Below are positions 7,457-15,732 of a stretch of DNA of 64,000 bases, piece by piece (position 1 is the first letter of the stretch; each line of letters starts with the position of its first letter). The notes under the pieces are model-generated. The model saw only the letters and a list, made by a program, of their open reading frames with translations. It was not told where the DNA came from and searched no databases. The DNA lies in contig JBFMFR010000040.1 of the NCBI GenBank assembly GCA_040752025.1, forward strand, positions 1 to 64,000, given 5' to 3'. Made by a program: the position numbers and the translations under genes. This stretch comes from JBFMFR01 sp040752025. GTDB taxonomy: Bacteria > Chloroflexota > Anaerolineae > Anaerolineales > UBA4823.

Positions 7457-7759
7457 ATGCGCAAAATAGCCCTGGTACTGGCTGTACTGACCGTGCTTGT
7501 GCTGGTCATTGTGTTTTACCCTACTAATGTGGAAAAACCAGTCAAGGATGGCCCTGGCCCGCTGTCTGTACGTATCGATGCCAGTTACACCGCACCGGAA
7601 TACCACAGTCCTCTGGACTGGTGGTACAAGCATCACTGGGAGATCGTCAATCGCGGCGATGTGGCCCAGGCCGATTGTCTGTACTGCCATGTGCCAGAAA
7701 CATCCTGCAACAACTGTCATGCCTACGTAGGCGCTAATCCAATTGTTGCGGAACCATAA
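7457..7759 (+). CDS. dsrJ: DsrJ-like small c-type cytochrome, apparently two haems
   Basis: A 100-residue protein with an N-terminal membrane anchor or uncleaved signal (about 4-21) and two haem c sites: CLYCH (74-78) and CNNCH (84-88). The spacing CxxCHxPxxxCxxCHxYVG fits the C-terminal part of DsrJ, the periplasmic cytochrome of DsrMKJOP, and the gene sits right after dsrK. Typical DsrJ is about 130 residues with three haems, the last following the YVG stretch. Here the protein ends NPIVAEP where that third site would be. Other frames downstream show no CxxCH, so a simple frameshift does not restore it. The call is likely but not certain. Confidence 0.7.
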   Translation: MRKIALVLAVLTVLVLVIVFYPTNVEKPVKDGPGPLSVRIDASYTAPEYHSPLDWWYKHHWEIVNRGDVAQADCLYCHVPETSCNNCHAYVGANPIVAEP

Positions 7760-7789
7760 CAAGTTAGGTTAGAAGTTAGAAATTAAAAG
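7760..7789 (+). repeat. TTAGAAG-type spacer repeat before the first Rieske gene
   Basis: CAAGTTAGGTTAGAAGTTAG and following AAATTAAAAG repeats the same 7-nt theme as the other spacers of the operon, leaving no clear ribosome-binding site of the GGAGG type. Confidence 0.6.
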
Positions 7790-8248
7790 ATGAGCGAAAA
7801 AGCTGCAACCCCCTATTTCCCTAAGACTTCGGCTTTCTTCACCCGGCGGCAGTTCATCCAGTTGGGGATCGCCGCGGTGGGCGCAGCCTGGGCTGGCACG
7901 GCTCTGCAATCCCAGGTTTTCCCATCCACCTCGGGCGTACAGGAAGCCAAGCCCATCGAAATTCCCCTGGCCGAATTACCCATCGGTGGGGTCAAATATA
8001 TTACCTACGGCGGCACTCCTGCGATTGTGCTGCGCACACCCGAGAGCATCAAGGCCTTCTCGATGATCTGTACGCACCTGGGCTGCACGGTGCAATGGCA
8101 AGATGCACAGCAAGAATTCTACTGCCCCTGCCATGATGGGCGTTTCGATCAATTCGGAGAAGTGATTTCGGGCCCGCCGCCCATCCCTTTGGAATCGTTC
8201 ACGGTCAAGGTGGAGGGTGACAAAGTCATCGTGGGTGATGTATTCTAA
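7790..8248 (+). CDS. Rieske [2Fe-2S] protein with Tat signal
   Basis: A 152-residue protein with a twin-arginine-like start (TRRQFIQLG, about 18-26, then a hydrophobic stretch) and a complete Rieske cluster site: CTHLGC (about 95-100) and CPCHDG (about 114-119). It would sit on the outer face of the membrane and pass electrons from quinol to cytochrome c. No cytochrome b of the bc type is adjacent. It therefore may serve the NrfD-like subunit or DsrM, or feed the neighbouring cytochromes. A Rieske protein is not a standard part of dsr operons. A GTTAGAA-type repeat fills the upstream spacer. Confidence 0.9.
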   Translation: MSEKAATPYFPKTSAFFTRRQFIQLGIAAVGAAWAGTALQSQVFPSTSGVQEAKPIEIPLAELPIGGVKYITYGGTPAIVLRTPESIKAFSMICTHLGCTVQWQDAQQEFYCPCHDGRFDQFGEVISGPPPIPLESFTVKVEGDKVIVGDVF

Positions 8249-8261
8249 GCCGGAGGCGCGC

Positions 8262-8693
8262 ATGCGAACAACCAAACGAAAACACCAGAGTCTTCCTCAG
8301 CATTCAGCGCATAGGGCACGCCCGATGCTTCCGCTGGCAATGATGGTAATTGCCTTCCTGCTGCTGTTGGTGATCTTGATGCAACCTGCGACCAACGCCC
8401 GGGCCTTGCCAGAGTATTCCGCTCAGACAGGCGAGCCCTGCGCCACCTGCCACGTCAGCCCTTCGGGCGGTGGCCCGCGCGGACCGCGCGGCCAGGCCTG
8501 GGTAGGTGAAGGCAAGCCAGGCGCGGTACCCAGCCTGGTGGATGCCCTGGAAGCGCTGGGCGTACACCTGGATGTCGATCCGTCTTACTATGAAATTGTC
8601 CCAGATACCATCCAACCCGCCCAACCGCTGCCGCTCCGCCCCGCCGAAGCTGACGCTTTGCAGGATTGGCTAAGCGACTACGATGGGAATTAG
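8262..8693 (+). CDS. Membrane-anchored monohaem cytochrome c
   Basis: The start at ATG 8262 is supported by CGGAGG just upstream. The 143-residue product has a basic N-terminus, one hydrophobic helix (about 27-46) and then a single haem site CATCH (about 62-66) followed by a Gly/Pro-rich stretch (SPSGGGPRGPRGQ). The rest has no recognised domain. It lies between the Rieske gene and the molybdopterin enzyme and probably acts as a periplasmic electron carrier for this complex. Confidence 0.75.
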   Translation: MRTTKRKHQSLPQHSAHRARPMLPLAMMVIAFLLLLVILMQPATNARALPEYSAQTGEPCATCHVSPSGGGPRGPRGQAWVGEGKPGAVPSLVDALEALGVHLDVDPSYYEIVPDTIQPAQPLPLRPAEADALQDWLSDYDGN

Positions 8694-8739
8694 GGAGTTA
8701 GAAGGTAGAAGTTAGAAGCAAGAAGCAGGAATAGGTAAT
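8691..8739 (+). repeat. TTAGAAG-type spacer repeat before the molybdopterin gene
   Basis: GGGAGTTAGAAGGTAGAAG, TTAGAAGCAAGAAGCAGGAA and following bases: the longest stretch of the degenerate repeat in this operon, ending close to the start at 8740. Confidence 0.6.
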
Positions 8740-11184
8740 ATGGAAGAACCGAGAAGCAAGCAGCAATTACACCCAGAACCGGTAAACACCCGGCCGGAAA
8801 TCACCCGGCGAGATTTCGTGAAGGCTGGCGCGGCGGCTACCGCGCTGGGCGCAGCAACTCTGGCTTGCAAACAAGGCAGCCTCACTTCGGTAGCAGAATT
8901 GACTTTCCCATCAACAGGCAGCCTGGAAGAAAGCATTGTGCGCACTACCTGTGCCATGTGCCCAAACGGCTGCGGATTGGAAGTGCGCGTGGTGAGCGGG
9001 AAAGCGACCAAAGTGGAAGGCAACGCTTTGCATCCCCTCAACCAGGGTGTGTGCTGCCTGAAAGCACAGGCCAGCCTGGAAGTGCTCTACAGCCCGGAGC
9101 GCCTGGAGCACCCGCGCCTGCGCACGGGCGACCGGCGCGATCCCGCCAGCCAGGCAAATTGGAAAGAAATTTCCTGGGATGAAGCGCTGACCCTGCTGGC
9201 TAACAAGCTGGACGAGCTGCGCAAGGCCGGGCAGGCGCACACGGTGGCGCTGATGCATGGTGAAACGCGCGGCCAGATGCGCGCTCTCATGCAGCGCTTC
9301 ATGCAGGCCTATGGCTCACCCAACCTGATCTCGCGCGAGAGCCTGGGAGAAGGGGCAGCGCGCCTGGGCATGCTGCTCTCTCAAGGCATCAATGGCCTGC
9401 CGGTATATGACCTGAACAACTGCAATTACGCCATCACCTTCGGCGGCAACCTGCTTGAATCCAGCCGCAGCGTGATCAGCTACCTGGGATCGGCGGCCTT
9501 CATGCGCAGAGGCCGTCCGCAGCGCGGCAAGCTGGTGGCAGTCCACCCGCGCCTGTCCCTGACCGGCGTCAAAGCCGACGAGTGGGTGCCAATCCGCCCG
9601 GGAACCTACGCCGCCCTGGCATTAGGGATGGCCAATGTGATCATCAACAGCCAGCTTTATGATGAGAGCTTCGTACGCGACTTCACCTTTGGCTTTGAAG
9701 ACTTCGAAGACGAAAACGGCCAGGTGCACAAAGGCTTCAAGAGCCTGGTGCTGGAGGAATACACCCTGGAGCACGCCTCCCTGATCACGGGCGTTTCAAC
9801 GGATATCATCGCTCGCCTGGCTGGCGAGTTTGCTACCAATCGCCCGGCGGTGGCGATCATGCCCGCCGAGACTGGAGAACTGAACAGCGGTAACAGCCTG
9901 TACACCGCCCTGGCGATCCACGCCCTGAACGCACTGGTCGGTTCGATCGACGCCCAGGGCGGCGTGTGGGTGCAACGCTTCCCGGATGTAGCTGCCTGGC
10001 CTGATTACGCCCAGGACGCCCTGGGAAAGCAAAGCCTGGGCCAGGAGCGCCTGGATGGCGCCGGAACAGCCAGCCTACCCCTGGCCAGTTCAGCCTACCA
10101 CCAGGTCGCCAGGCGCATCCTGGAAGGCCAGCCTTACCCGGTCAACCTGCTGATGCTGTTGAATGCCAACCCGGTCTACGACATCCCGGATAACGGGCAA
10201 CTTGCTCGGGCGCTGATGCAGGTGCCCTTCGTGGTGAGTTTCAGCTCCATTATGGACGAAAGCGCCGCGCACGCCGACCTGATCCTGCCCGCCAGCACAT
10301 TCCTGGAAGTCTGGGGGGATGATTATATGGAAGGCACGGGTTACCCGGGCGTATCCTTGCGCCAGCCGGTAGTAGCGCCGGTGCACGATACGCGCGACCC
10401 GGCAGACGTGCTGCTCAACCTGGCGCAGCGCCTGGGCGGCAGCCTCAGCCAGGCTTTGCCCTGGGAGGATTACCGCGCCCTGGTCGAACACCGCCTGAGC
10501 GGCATCGACATGGATTGGGAAAAGTACGTGAGCAATGGCTTTTGGGCGCAGTTGGTGTATTTCAACGCCCAACCGAGCAGCCAGGCCTGGGGTGAGGTGG
10601 TCGGTCGCGACCGCCTGAACGCCCCCAAGGATGGTCGCTTCGATTTCTTCTCGCGCGAATTGTTTTCGCTGCTGGGGAAGATGCAGGGCAAATCCCCGGA
10701 CGATTTGGATTGCCTGCCGCACTTCAACCTGCCAACCTCGCTCAGTGAAAAGACTCAGGAAGCCAGCGAATACCCCTTCCTGCTCATCACCCAGGCGCTG
10801 ATCACGCAATCACAAAACTGGCCTGGCGTAATCCCAACCTTGCAAGAATCCTACGGATTGCAGGTCCATACCAAGTGGAGTAGTTGGGTCGAGTTAAACC
10901 ACCTGGCTGCAGAAGCACTCGAACTCAAAGATGATGACCTGGTGTGGGTCGAATCGCCGTCCGGGCGTGTGCAGGCTATAGTGCGCGTCTATGATGGGAT
11001 ATGGCCCAACGCGGTGTTCATGCCGGCCGGGATGGGACATTTCACCACAGTCAGGTGGGGCGCCCATTCTCCAGAGAAATGGCGCGTGGGCGCCAATCCG
11101 AATGAACTGATGCAAACCGCTAGCGAGCCGCTGTGCGGCCAGGCGGTCTTCAACCCGACTCGAGTTCGTATTTATCGAAGCTAA
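8740..11184 (+). CDS. Molybdopterin (DMSO reductase family) oxidoreductase, Tat-exported
   Basis: The 814-residue protein has a Tat signal (ITRRDFVKAG, 21-30) ending in a possible lipobox (TLAC, Cys43). It has an N-terminal [4Fe-4S] site C71-x2-C74-x3-C78 with C105 or C106, a central bis-MGD binding region, and a C-terminal molydopterin dinucleotide-binding domain (from about 690). The order Mo-subunit, ferredoxin subunit, NrfD subunit is that of Psr/Phs/Ttr-type enzymes. The substrate could be polysulfide, thiosulfate or another sulfur oxyanion; the sequence does not decide. After SPNLI the expected Mo-ligand Cys is not seen (ISRESLGEGAARLG, 197-210), so serine or no protein ligand is possible. 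Confidence 0.88.
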   Translation: MEEPRSKQQLHPEPVNTRPEITRRDFVKAGAAATALGAATLACKQGSLTSVAELTFPSTGSLEESIVRTTCAMCPNGCGLEVRVVSGKATKVEGNALHPLNQGVCCLKAQASLEVLYSPERLEHPRLRTGDRRDPASQANWKEISWDEALTLLANKLDELRKAGQAHTVALMHGETRGQMRALMQRFMQAYGSPNLISRESLGEGAARLGMLLSQGINGLPVYDLNNCNYAITFGGNLLESSRSVISYLGSAAFMRRGRPQRGKLVAVHPRLSLTGVKADEWVPIRPGTYAALALGMANVIINSQLYDESFVRDFTFGFEDFEDENGQVHKGFKSLVLEEYTLEHASLITGVSTDIIARLAGEFATNRPAVAIMPAETGELNSGNSLYTALAIHALNALVGSIDAQGGVWVQRFPDVAAWPDYAQDALGKQSLGQERLDGAGTASLPLASSAYHQVARRILEGQPYPVNLLMLLNANPVYDIPDNGQLARALMQVPFVVSFSSIMDESAAHADLILPASTFLEVWGDDYMEGTGYPGVSLRQPVVAPVHDTRDPADVLLNLAQRLGGSLSQALPWEDYRALVEHRLSGIDMDWEKYVSNGFWAQLVYFNAQPSSQAWGEVVGRDRLNAPKDGRFDFFSRELFSLLGKMQGKSPDDLDCLPHFNLPTSLSEKTQEASEYPFLLITQALITQSQNWPGVIPTLQESYGLQVHTKWSSWVELNHLAAEALELKDDDLVWVESPSGRVQAIVRVYDGIWPNAVFMPAGMGHFTTVRWGAHSPEKWRVGANPNELMQTASEPLCGQAVFNPTRVRIYRS

Positions 11185-11208
11185 TCATTACAGGTTAGGA
11201 GGTCTGGT

Positions 11209-11895
11209 ATGCCCCGTTGGGGAATGGTGATCGATCTGGATAAATGCTTTGCCTGCCAGAGCTGCACGGCCGCCTGCCGCATGGAGAACAACACACCCGT
11301 GGCAGGTCCCGATCAGACTGGCGTAGGTCGTGCGATCCTGTGGAACGAGGTGCTGCCCTTCGTGGAAGGGGAATATCCCTACACCAAGGTGACTATGCTG
11401 CCCCGCCCGTGTATGCACTGCGACGAGCCGCCGTGCACCAAGGTGTGCCCGGTCAAAGCGACTTACAAGAACGAAGAAGGCCTGGTAGTTGTCGATTACG
11501 CCCGCTGCATCGGCTGCCGCATGTGCACCGTGGCCTGCCCGTACGAGATGCGCTACTTCAACTGGTTCCGGCCGGAATGGCCCGAAGCGCTCAAAGCGCA
11601 CCTGAATCCCGATCCAGAAGTAGCCCCGCGTCCAGTCGGCGTTGTGGAGAAATGCACGTTCTGCATCCAGCGCCTGCGCAAAGCCCGCGAAAAAGCCGAT
11701 GCAGAGGGCCGGCCCTTCACAGCCACCGATTACATCCCGGCCTGCGTGCAAACCTGCACCGGCCACGCCCGCTACTTCGGCGACCTGGACGATCCCACCA
11801 GCCTGGTCTACAAGCTGTCGCACAGCCCGCGGGCCTTCCGCTTGCTGGAAGAACTGGGCACTGAGCCGAAGGTGTATTACCTGAAACAAGGGTGA
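11209..11895 (+). CDS. PsrB/DsrO-like four-cluster ferredoxin subunit
   Basis: A 228-residue electron-transfer subunit beginning MPRWGMVIDLDKC. It shows the cysteine groups of four [4Fe-4S] clusters: CFACQSCTAAC near 12-22, CMHCDEPPCTKVCP in the middle, CIGCRMCTVACP, and CTFC...CVQTCTGHA near the end. It lacks its own Tat signal, unlike canonical DsrO, so it is presumably exported with the Tat-bearing molybdopterin subunit encoded just upstream. It would connect that subunit with the NrfD-like membrane protein. A good site (TTAGGAGGT) precedes the ATG. Confidence 0.92.
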   Translation: MPRWGMVIDLDKCFACQSCTAACRMENNTPVAGPDQTGVGRAILWNEVLPFVEGEYPYTKVTMLPRPCMHCDEPPCTKVCPVKATYKNEEGLVVVDYARCIGCRMCTVACPYEMRYFNWFRPEWPEALKAHLNPDPEVAPRPVGVVEKCTFCIQRLRKAREKADAEGRPFTATDYIPACVQTCTGHARYFGDLDDPTSLVYKLSHSPRAFRLLEELGTEPKVYYLKQG

Positions 11896-11931
11896 GAAAG
11901 TTAGAAATTAGAGGTTAGGAGCTAGAAGTTT
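11896..11931 (+). repeat. TTAGAA-type spacer repeat before the NrfD gene
   Basis: GTTAGAAATTAGAGGTTAGG and following bases show the same degenerate 7-8-nt repeat as the other spacers in this operon. The spacer between the molybdopterin and ferredoxin genes is much shorter (GGTTAGGAGG). Confidence 0.55.
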
Positions 11932-13287
11932 ATGGAAAGCTGGCATCCAGAAAATGAGCACGAAGGAGCTGTCCTGGCCACGGTGAAAAAAGTCACCCTG
12001 GTGGACAAACTGCTCTGGGCTTTTCTGTCAGCGTTGGTGCTGCTGGGGGTTGGCGCTTACGTGCGGCAGTTCATCCTGGGCCTGGGCGTGACCGGCTTGA
12101 ACCGGCCAGTCTACTGGGGCATTTACCTGACCAACTTTGTTTTCTTCATCGGCCTGGCGCACTCCGGGACTTTCATCTCAGCGATCCTGCGCGTCGCCGG
12201 GCAGGGCTGGCGCAAACCACTCACCCGCGCCGCTGAAGCGATCACGCTCTTCAGCTTGCCGTTCGGCGTGGCCTCCATCCTCTCCGACATGGGCCGCCCG
12301 GAGCGCGTCTTCAACATCATCTTTTACGGGCGCTACCAATCGCCCCTGCTGTGGGACTTCACCGCCGTGGGCCTGTACCTGCTTTCCAGCATTGTGTTCA
12401 TGTATCTGTCGCTGCTGCCGGACATCGCCCTGTGCCGCGACCGGTTGACAGATGTGCCACACTGGCAGCAACGTATGTACAAGATCCTGGCGCTGGGCTG
12501 GAACGGCCACCCTGGGCAGTTCCACCGGCTGGAGAAAGTGCTGGATGGCATGGCGATCTTCATGACCATGCTGGTTGTTACCGTGCACACCGTGGTTTCC
12601 TGGGCTTTTGGCATGACCCTGCAACCCGGCTGGCACACCGCCCTGCTGGGACCTTTCTTCCTGCTGGGTGCGATCCTGTCCGGCACCGCGGCGGTAGTGA
12701 TTGTGCTGTCGATCCTGCGGAGGGTGTACAAACTCGAAAAAGTGCTCACCCTCAGCCTGTTCAACTCGCTGCGCAAACTGCTGATCACCTTCACCCTGGG
12801 TTGGATTTACATGATGATCGCCGAGAGCCTGACGATTGGCTACGGCAACATGACCGAGGAGATGCGCGTCCTGACCGACAAATTCACCGGCGAATATGCC
12901 ACGATGTTCTGGATGATGGGCGTGCTGGTCTTCGTGCTGCCGCTGCTGATCTTCATCTTCAAAGGCAAGAACAGCATCGGCTGGATGGTGGCCGCTTCGC
13001 TGCTGATCAACGTGGGCATGTGGCTGGAACGCTTCATCGTGATCGTGCCCAGCGAAATCTGGCCGCGCTTGCTGCACGACCTGGGCCAGGGCCGCTATTT
13101 CCCTACCTGGACGGAATTTTTGATCACCCTGGCCTGTTTCTCGGGCATGTTCCTGCTCTACGCGATATTCACTCGCTATTTCCCGATCATCCCCTTGTGG
13201 GAAACTGCCGAAAGCGAAACTTACGCAGTTGGAAAACTTCCGCTGGATATTCCACACCCGGCAGACGGAGGCTCCTATGGAGATTAG
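11932..13287 (+). CDS. NrfD/PsrC family quinone-interacting membrane subunit
   Basis: A 451-residue polytopic protein with roughly ten hydrophobic helices. Its length fits the ten-helix DsrP/ActC branch rather than the eight-helix PsrC type. Family features include the AHSGTFISAILR segment (about 81-92) and the DMGRPERVFN segment (about 120-129), both near the putative quinone site. It anchors the molybdopterin and iron-sulfur subunits and may translocate protons. It could equally stand in for DsrP, with the preceding gene as DsrO. Confidence 0.92.
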   Translation: MESWHPENEHEGAVLATVKKVTLVDKLLWAFLSALVLLGVGAYVRQFILGLGVTGLNRPVYWGIYLTNFVFFIGLAHSGTFISAILRVAGQGWRKPLTRAAEAITLFSLPFGVASILSDMGRPERVFNIIFYGRYQSPLLWDFTAVGLYLLSSIVFMYLSLLPDIALCRDRLTDVPHWQQRMYKILALGWNGHPGQFHRLEKVLDGMAIFMTMLVVTVHTVVSWAFGMTLQPGWHTALLGPFFLLGAILSGTAAVVIVLSILRRVYKLEKVLTLSLFNSLRKLLITFTLGWIYMMIAESLTIGYGNMTEEMRVLTDKFTGEYATMFWMMGVLVFVLPLLIFIFKGKNSIGWMVAASLLINVGMWLERFIVIVPSEIWPRLLHDLGQGRYFPTWTEFLITLACFSGMFLLYAIFTRYFPIIPLWETAESETYAVGKLPLDIPHPADGGSYGD

Positions 13288-13471
13288 CAACCTGCTTTTT
13301 GCCCTGATCGACAGCGATGGCCCAGGCGGTGTGATCATCCTGATCGTCTTGATCGCAGCCTGCGCGATCTACTACGGGCTGACGCGCTGGATTATCGGCG
13401 GATCGCTTCAGGAGAAGGCGGAACAGGAAGTTCCGGCGGAACAGGAAGTTCCGAAGGTGGATTCCCAATGA
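13277..13471 (+). CDS. 64-residue single-pass membrane protein with repeat-derived tail
   Basis: ATG 13277 follows a GACGGAGG site and overlaps the end of the NrfD gene by 11 nt. The protein has one hydrophobic helix (about 17-36) and a charged tail containing AEQEVPAEQEVPK. That tail is encoded by two tandem hairpin repeats. It is probably a small accessory subunit of the Mo/NrfD complex. No family is recognised. Confidence 0.6.
   Translation: MEISNLLFALIDSDGPGGVIILIVLIAACAIYYGLTRWIIGGSLQEKAEQEVPAEQEVPKVDSQ
13419..13453 (+). repeat. GAA-loop hairpins, tandem copies D and E, inside a gene
   Basis: Two CGGAAC-AGGAA-GTTCCG hairpins (13419-13435 and 13437-13453) repeat with an 18-nt period, that is six codons, so the reading frame is kept. 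They encode the AEQEVP duplication at the end of the 64-residue protein. Confidence 0.8.
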
Positions 13472-15675
13472 AAGCTGCGCGCATTTTTCTCTTTGCTCTG
13501 CTGACTGTCACAATCATCGGGTTGGCGATGCCGCATTCGGCGAAACAGGAAGTTTCGGCGAAACAGGAAGTTTCGCTGGCGGCCGCGCCTGAAAAGCAAA
13601 TACCGGCTGGTTTTGGCACATCGGGTTCCAACACAGGCATATACCCCAGCAATTACTGCGTCAGTTGCCATATGCCTGACGACCAGCGTTTGACGACCGC
13701 ACTGGACTGGAACGGCCCAATCGAAAGCCAGACAAATAACCCCTGCCCGGCCAGCCAGATCATGCACCAGGAGATCTATTACACCGAACGCCTGATGCTG
13801 GCTATCGACCGGCTTTACGCAACGCTGCCCGCGCACACGAATGCGCAGGCCGAGAAAATTTACACTGGCGTGCAGGCGCTGCAGCAAACTTACAGTCGCT
13901 TGCTGGATACGCCCCTGACGCCCACCACCGCCAGCCTGGATGCTTTCGTTTCCGAAGCTCAAATGCTGCGATTCCGCCTGGGGAAAAGCTACAACCAGCT
14001 CAATTCGCTCAACGACAGCCTGAAACGCCAGCGGGTGCTGATTGCCGGGATAATCATCTCATTGATCCTGTTGGGTTCGCTGGCATGGGGCTACTACAAT
14101 GCACAGCGCTTTGTGGCCAAGCGGCGATCCGCGCAAGGGGACTCCGCCCAGCCCAGCCCAAGCGGGAAACGCCGTCTCAGCCTCAAACCGCTGATCGTTA
14201 TCCTGCTCGTATTCATCCTGTTCGCGCTGCCCCTCTTCCGCGAACCCCCACAAGCGGTGGCTGGTTCTACTGAGATCGAGTTGGAACGCCAGAACACGCT
14301 CGACACCGCCTCGCGCCTGGCCAGTTCCACCGACCAGGCCCTGGCGCGCGCCTGGATTTTGAGCAAAGTAGGAGCGGATTGGAGTGCATCTGACCCGCAA
14401 GCCAGCGAAAGCGCCCTGGCCGACTCGATAGCCACGGCCGGTGAAGCCGAACGCTCCGCCTACGCGCTGTGGGGCCAGGCCCAGGCCGCCCAAGAAATCA
14501 CCGTGGGCGACCTGGCAACGCAAGAAAAGGCGGCCCTGGTTGCCGCGGACCTGGAGGCTACCCGCTCACGCGCCTGGGGATTGCGCCTGATCGCCCTGGA
14601 GTGGATGGAACTGGATCCTGAAAAAGCCGAAAGCATCCTGCAACAGGCTCTGGACTACACACAAACCTCCGTAGGGACCTACCGCGACCTGGATTTACGC
14701 GCTATAGCCGTCACCTGGGCACTAATGGATGTGGATAAAGGCGCCGCCCTGGCCCAGCAGGTACAGGACCCGGCGCTGCGCTCGTGGGGATTGCGGGAAA
14801 TTGCCGCGGCCTCGCAGCAGAGCGCTGTGTACGATCAAGCGGTTCAAGCCGCTCGCCAGGTGGACGACCCCGTGCAGCGCGCGCGCCTGCTGAGCGAGAT
14901 CGCCGAACAGAATGGCGACACGGCCCTCTTCAGCGAAGCGCTCTCGACGCTGAATGAAGTCACTGGCGCAGCCCGGGCTTATGCCCTGCTGCACCTGGCT
15001 TTGGCTACCCAAGACGCCACATTGGTCGAGCATATCCCGGCAGAATTCCCGGCTGCCCGCGCCCTGGCGCTTTCAGGAACAGGCCAATACGAAGCGGCCT
15101 GGAAGGCCGCCCAGGCGATCAGCGACCCGTACGACCGGGCCCACACCCAGGCAGTGATTGCCAGCGCCTGGCAAAATGCAGAAACCGCCAGCCAGATCGA
15201 AATCCCCACGCTGCGCGACATGGCCCTGCGAGATATCACCACCGTTACAGGAGATTCGTCACTGGCAAATAATATCCAATTGGTCTATTATAAAGTGCAT
15301 GCGCTGACCCGCCTGGGAGAATTCCAGACTGCCTGGGAAGCGGCTGGCAGCTTGAGCGATACTTATCCGCTGGTAGCCCTGGCAGCATCTTGGGCGCCCA
15401 CGCACCAACAGGCCGCTCTGGAGGTGGTTGAGAAAATGAGCCGCGAGGCCGACAAAGCCCAGGCGCTGCGAGCCATCGCAGTCGCCACACAGGAACAGAA
15501 TGATTTCGAGCGAGCCCTGGGAATGGCACTGGCAGCCCGGGTGCGCGGCGATGCCCTGTCCCCGGTGCGCGCCTCCCTGGATTTGGCGCTGGCTTTCCTG
15601 CCCCTGGATATGCACAAAGCTGAGGCGGCTTTCGACCAGGCCTATCAGGCCGCGCTGCGCATTGCCATCAAATAG
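13468..15675 (+). CDS. Monohaem cytochrome c fused to a long helical-repeat domain
   Basis: A 735-residue protein whose ATG overlaps the previous stop (ATGA). It has a signal or anchor helix (5-21), then a repeat-encoded SAKQEVSAKQEVS stretch (24-36), one haem site CVSCH (64-68), a coiled helical region, and two further hydrophobic helices (about 190-210 and 241-257). Residues 280-735 are alanine-rich helical repeats of about 30 residues, often with a RAxALxxIA-like core, resembling TPR or related solenoids. It ends the first operon block and may be a scaffold or electron-entry subunit on the membrane. No named family is recognised for the whole protein. Confidence 0.7.
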   Translation: MKAARIFLFALLTVTIIGLAMPHSAKQEVSAKQEVSLAAAPEKQIPAGFGTSGSNTGIYPSNYCVSCHMPDDQRLTTALDWNGPIESQTNNPCPASQIMHQEIYYTERLMLAIDRLYATLPAHTNAQAEKIYTGVQALQQTYSRLLDTPLTPTTASLDAFVSEAQMLRFRLGKSYNQLNSLNDSLKRQRVLIAGIIISLILLGSLAWGYYNAQRFVAKRRSAQGDSAQPSPSGKRRLSLKPLIVILLVFILFALPLFREPPQAVAGSTEIELERQNTLDTASRLASSTDQALARAWILSKVGADWSASDPQASESALADSIATAGEAERSAYALWGQAQAAQEITVGDLATQEKAALVAADLEATRSRAWGLRLIALEWMELDPEKAESILQQALDYTQTSVGTYRDLDLRAIAVTWALMDVDKGAALAQQVQDPALRSWGLREIAAASQQSAVYDQAVQAARQVDDPVQRARLLSEIAEQNGDTALFSEALSTLNEVTGAARAYALLHLALATQDATLVEHIPAEFPAARALALSGTGQYEAAWKAAQAISDPYDRAHTQAVIASAWQNAETASQIEIPTLRDMALRDITTVTGDSSLANNIQLVYYKVHALTRLGEFQTAWEAAGSLSDTYPLVALAASWAPTHQQAALEVVEKMSREADKAQALRAIAVATQEQNDFERALGMALAARVRGDALSPVRASLDLALAFLPLDMHKAEAAFDQAYQAALRIAIK
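13541..13575 (+). repeat. GAA-loop hairpins, tandem copies F and G, inside a gene
   Basis: Two CGAAAC-AGGAA-GTTTCG hairpins (13541-13557 and 13559-13575), again with an 18-nt period. Compared with copies D and E, one stem pair is A-T instead of G-C on both sides, a compensated change. They encode the doubled AKQEVS near the N-terminus of the cytochrome-repeat fusion. Confidence 0.8.
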
Positions 15676-15732
15676 AAATCGAAAATGAGACTGTAACAAG
15701 CATCTAAAATCTTATCGTTGTCAGGAGAATCC

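Noticed and set aside
12178..13338. 386-residue minus-strand frame over the NrfD gene
   Set aside because: Low-complexity His/Gln/Asp-rich shadow of a strongly supported membrane protein gene.
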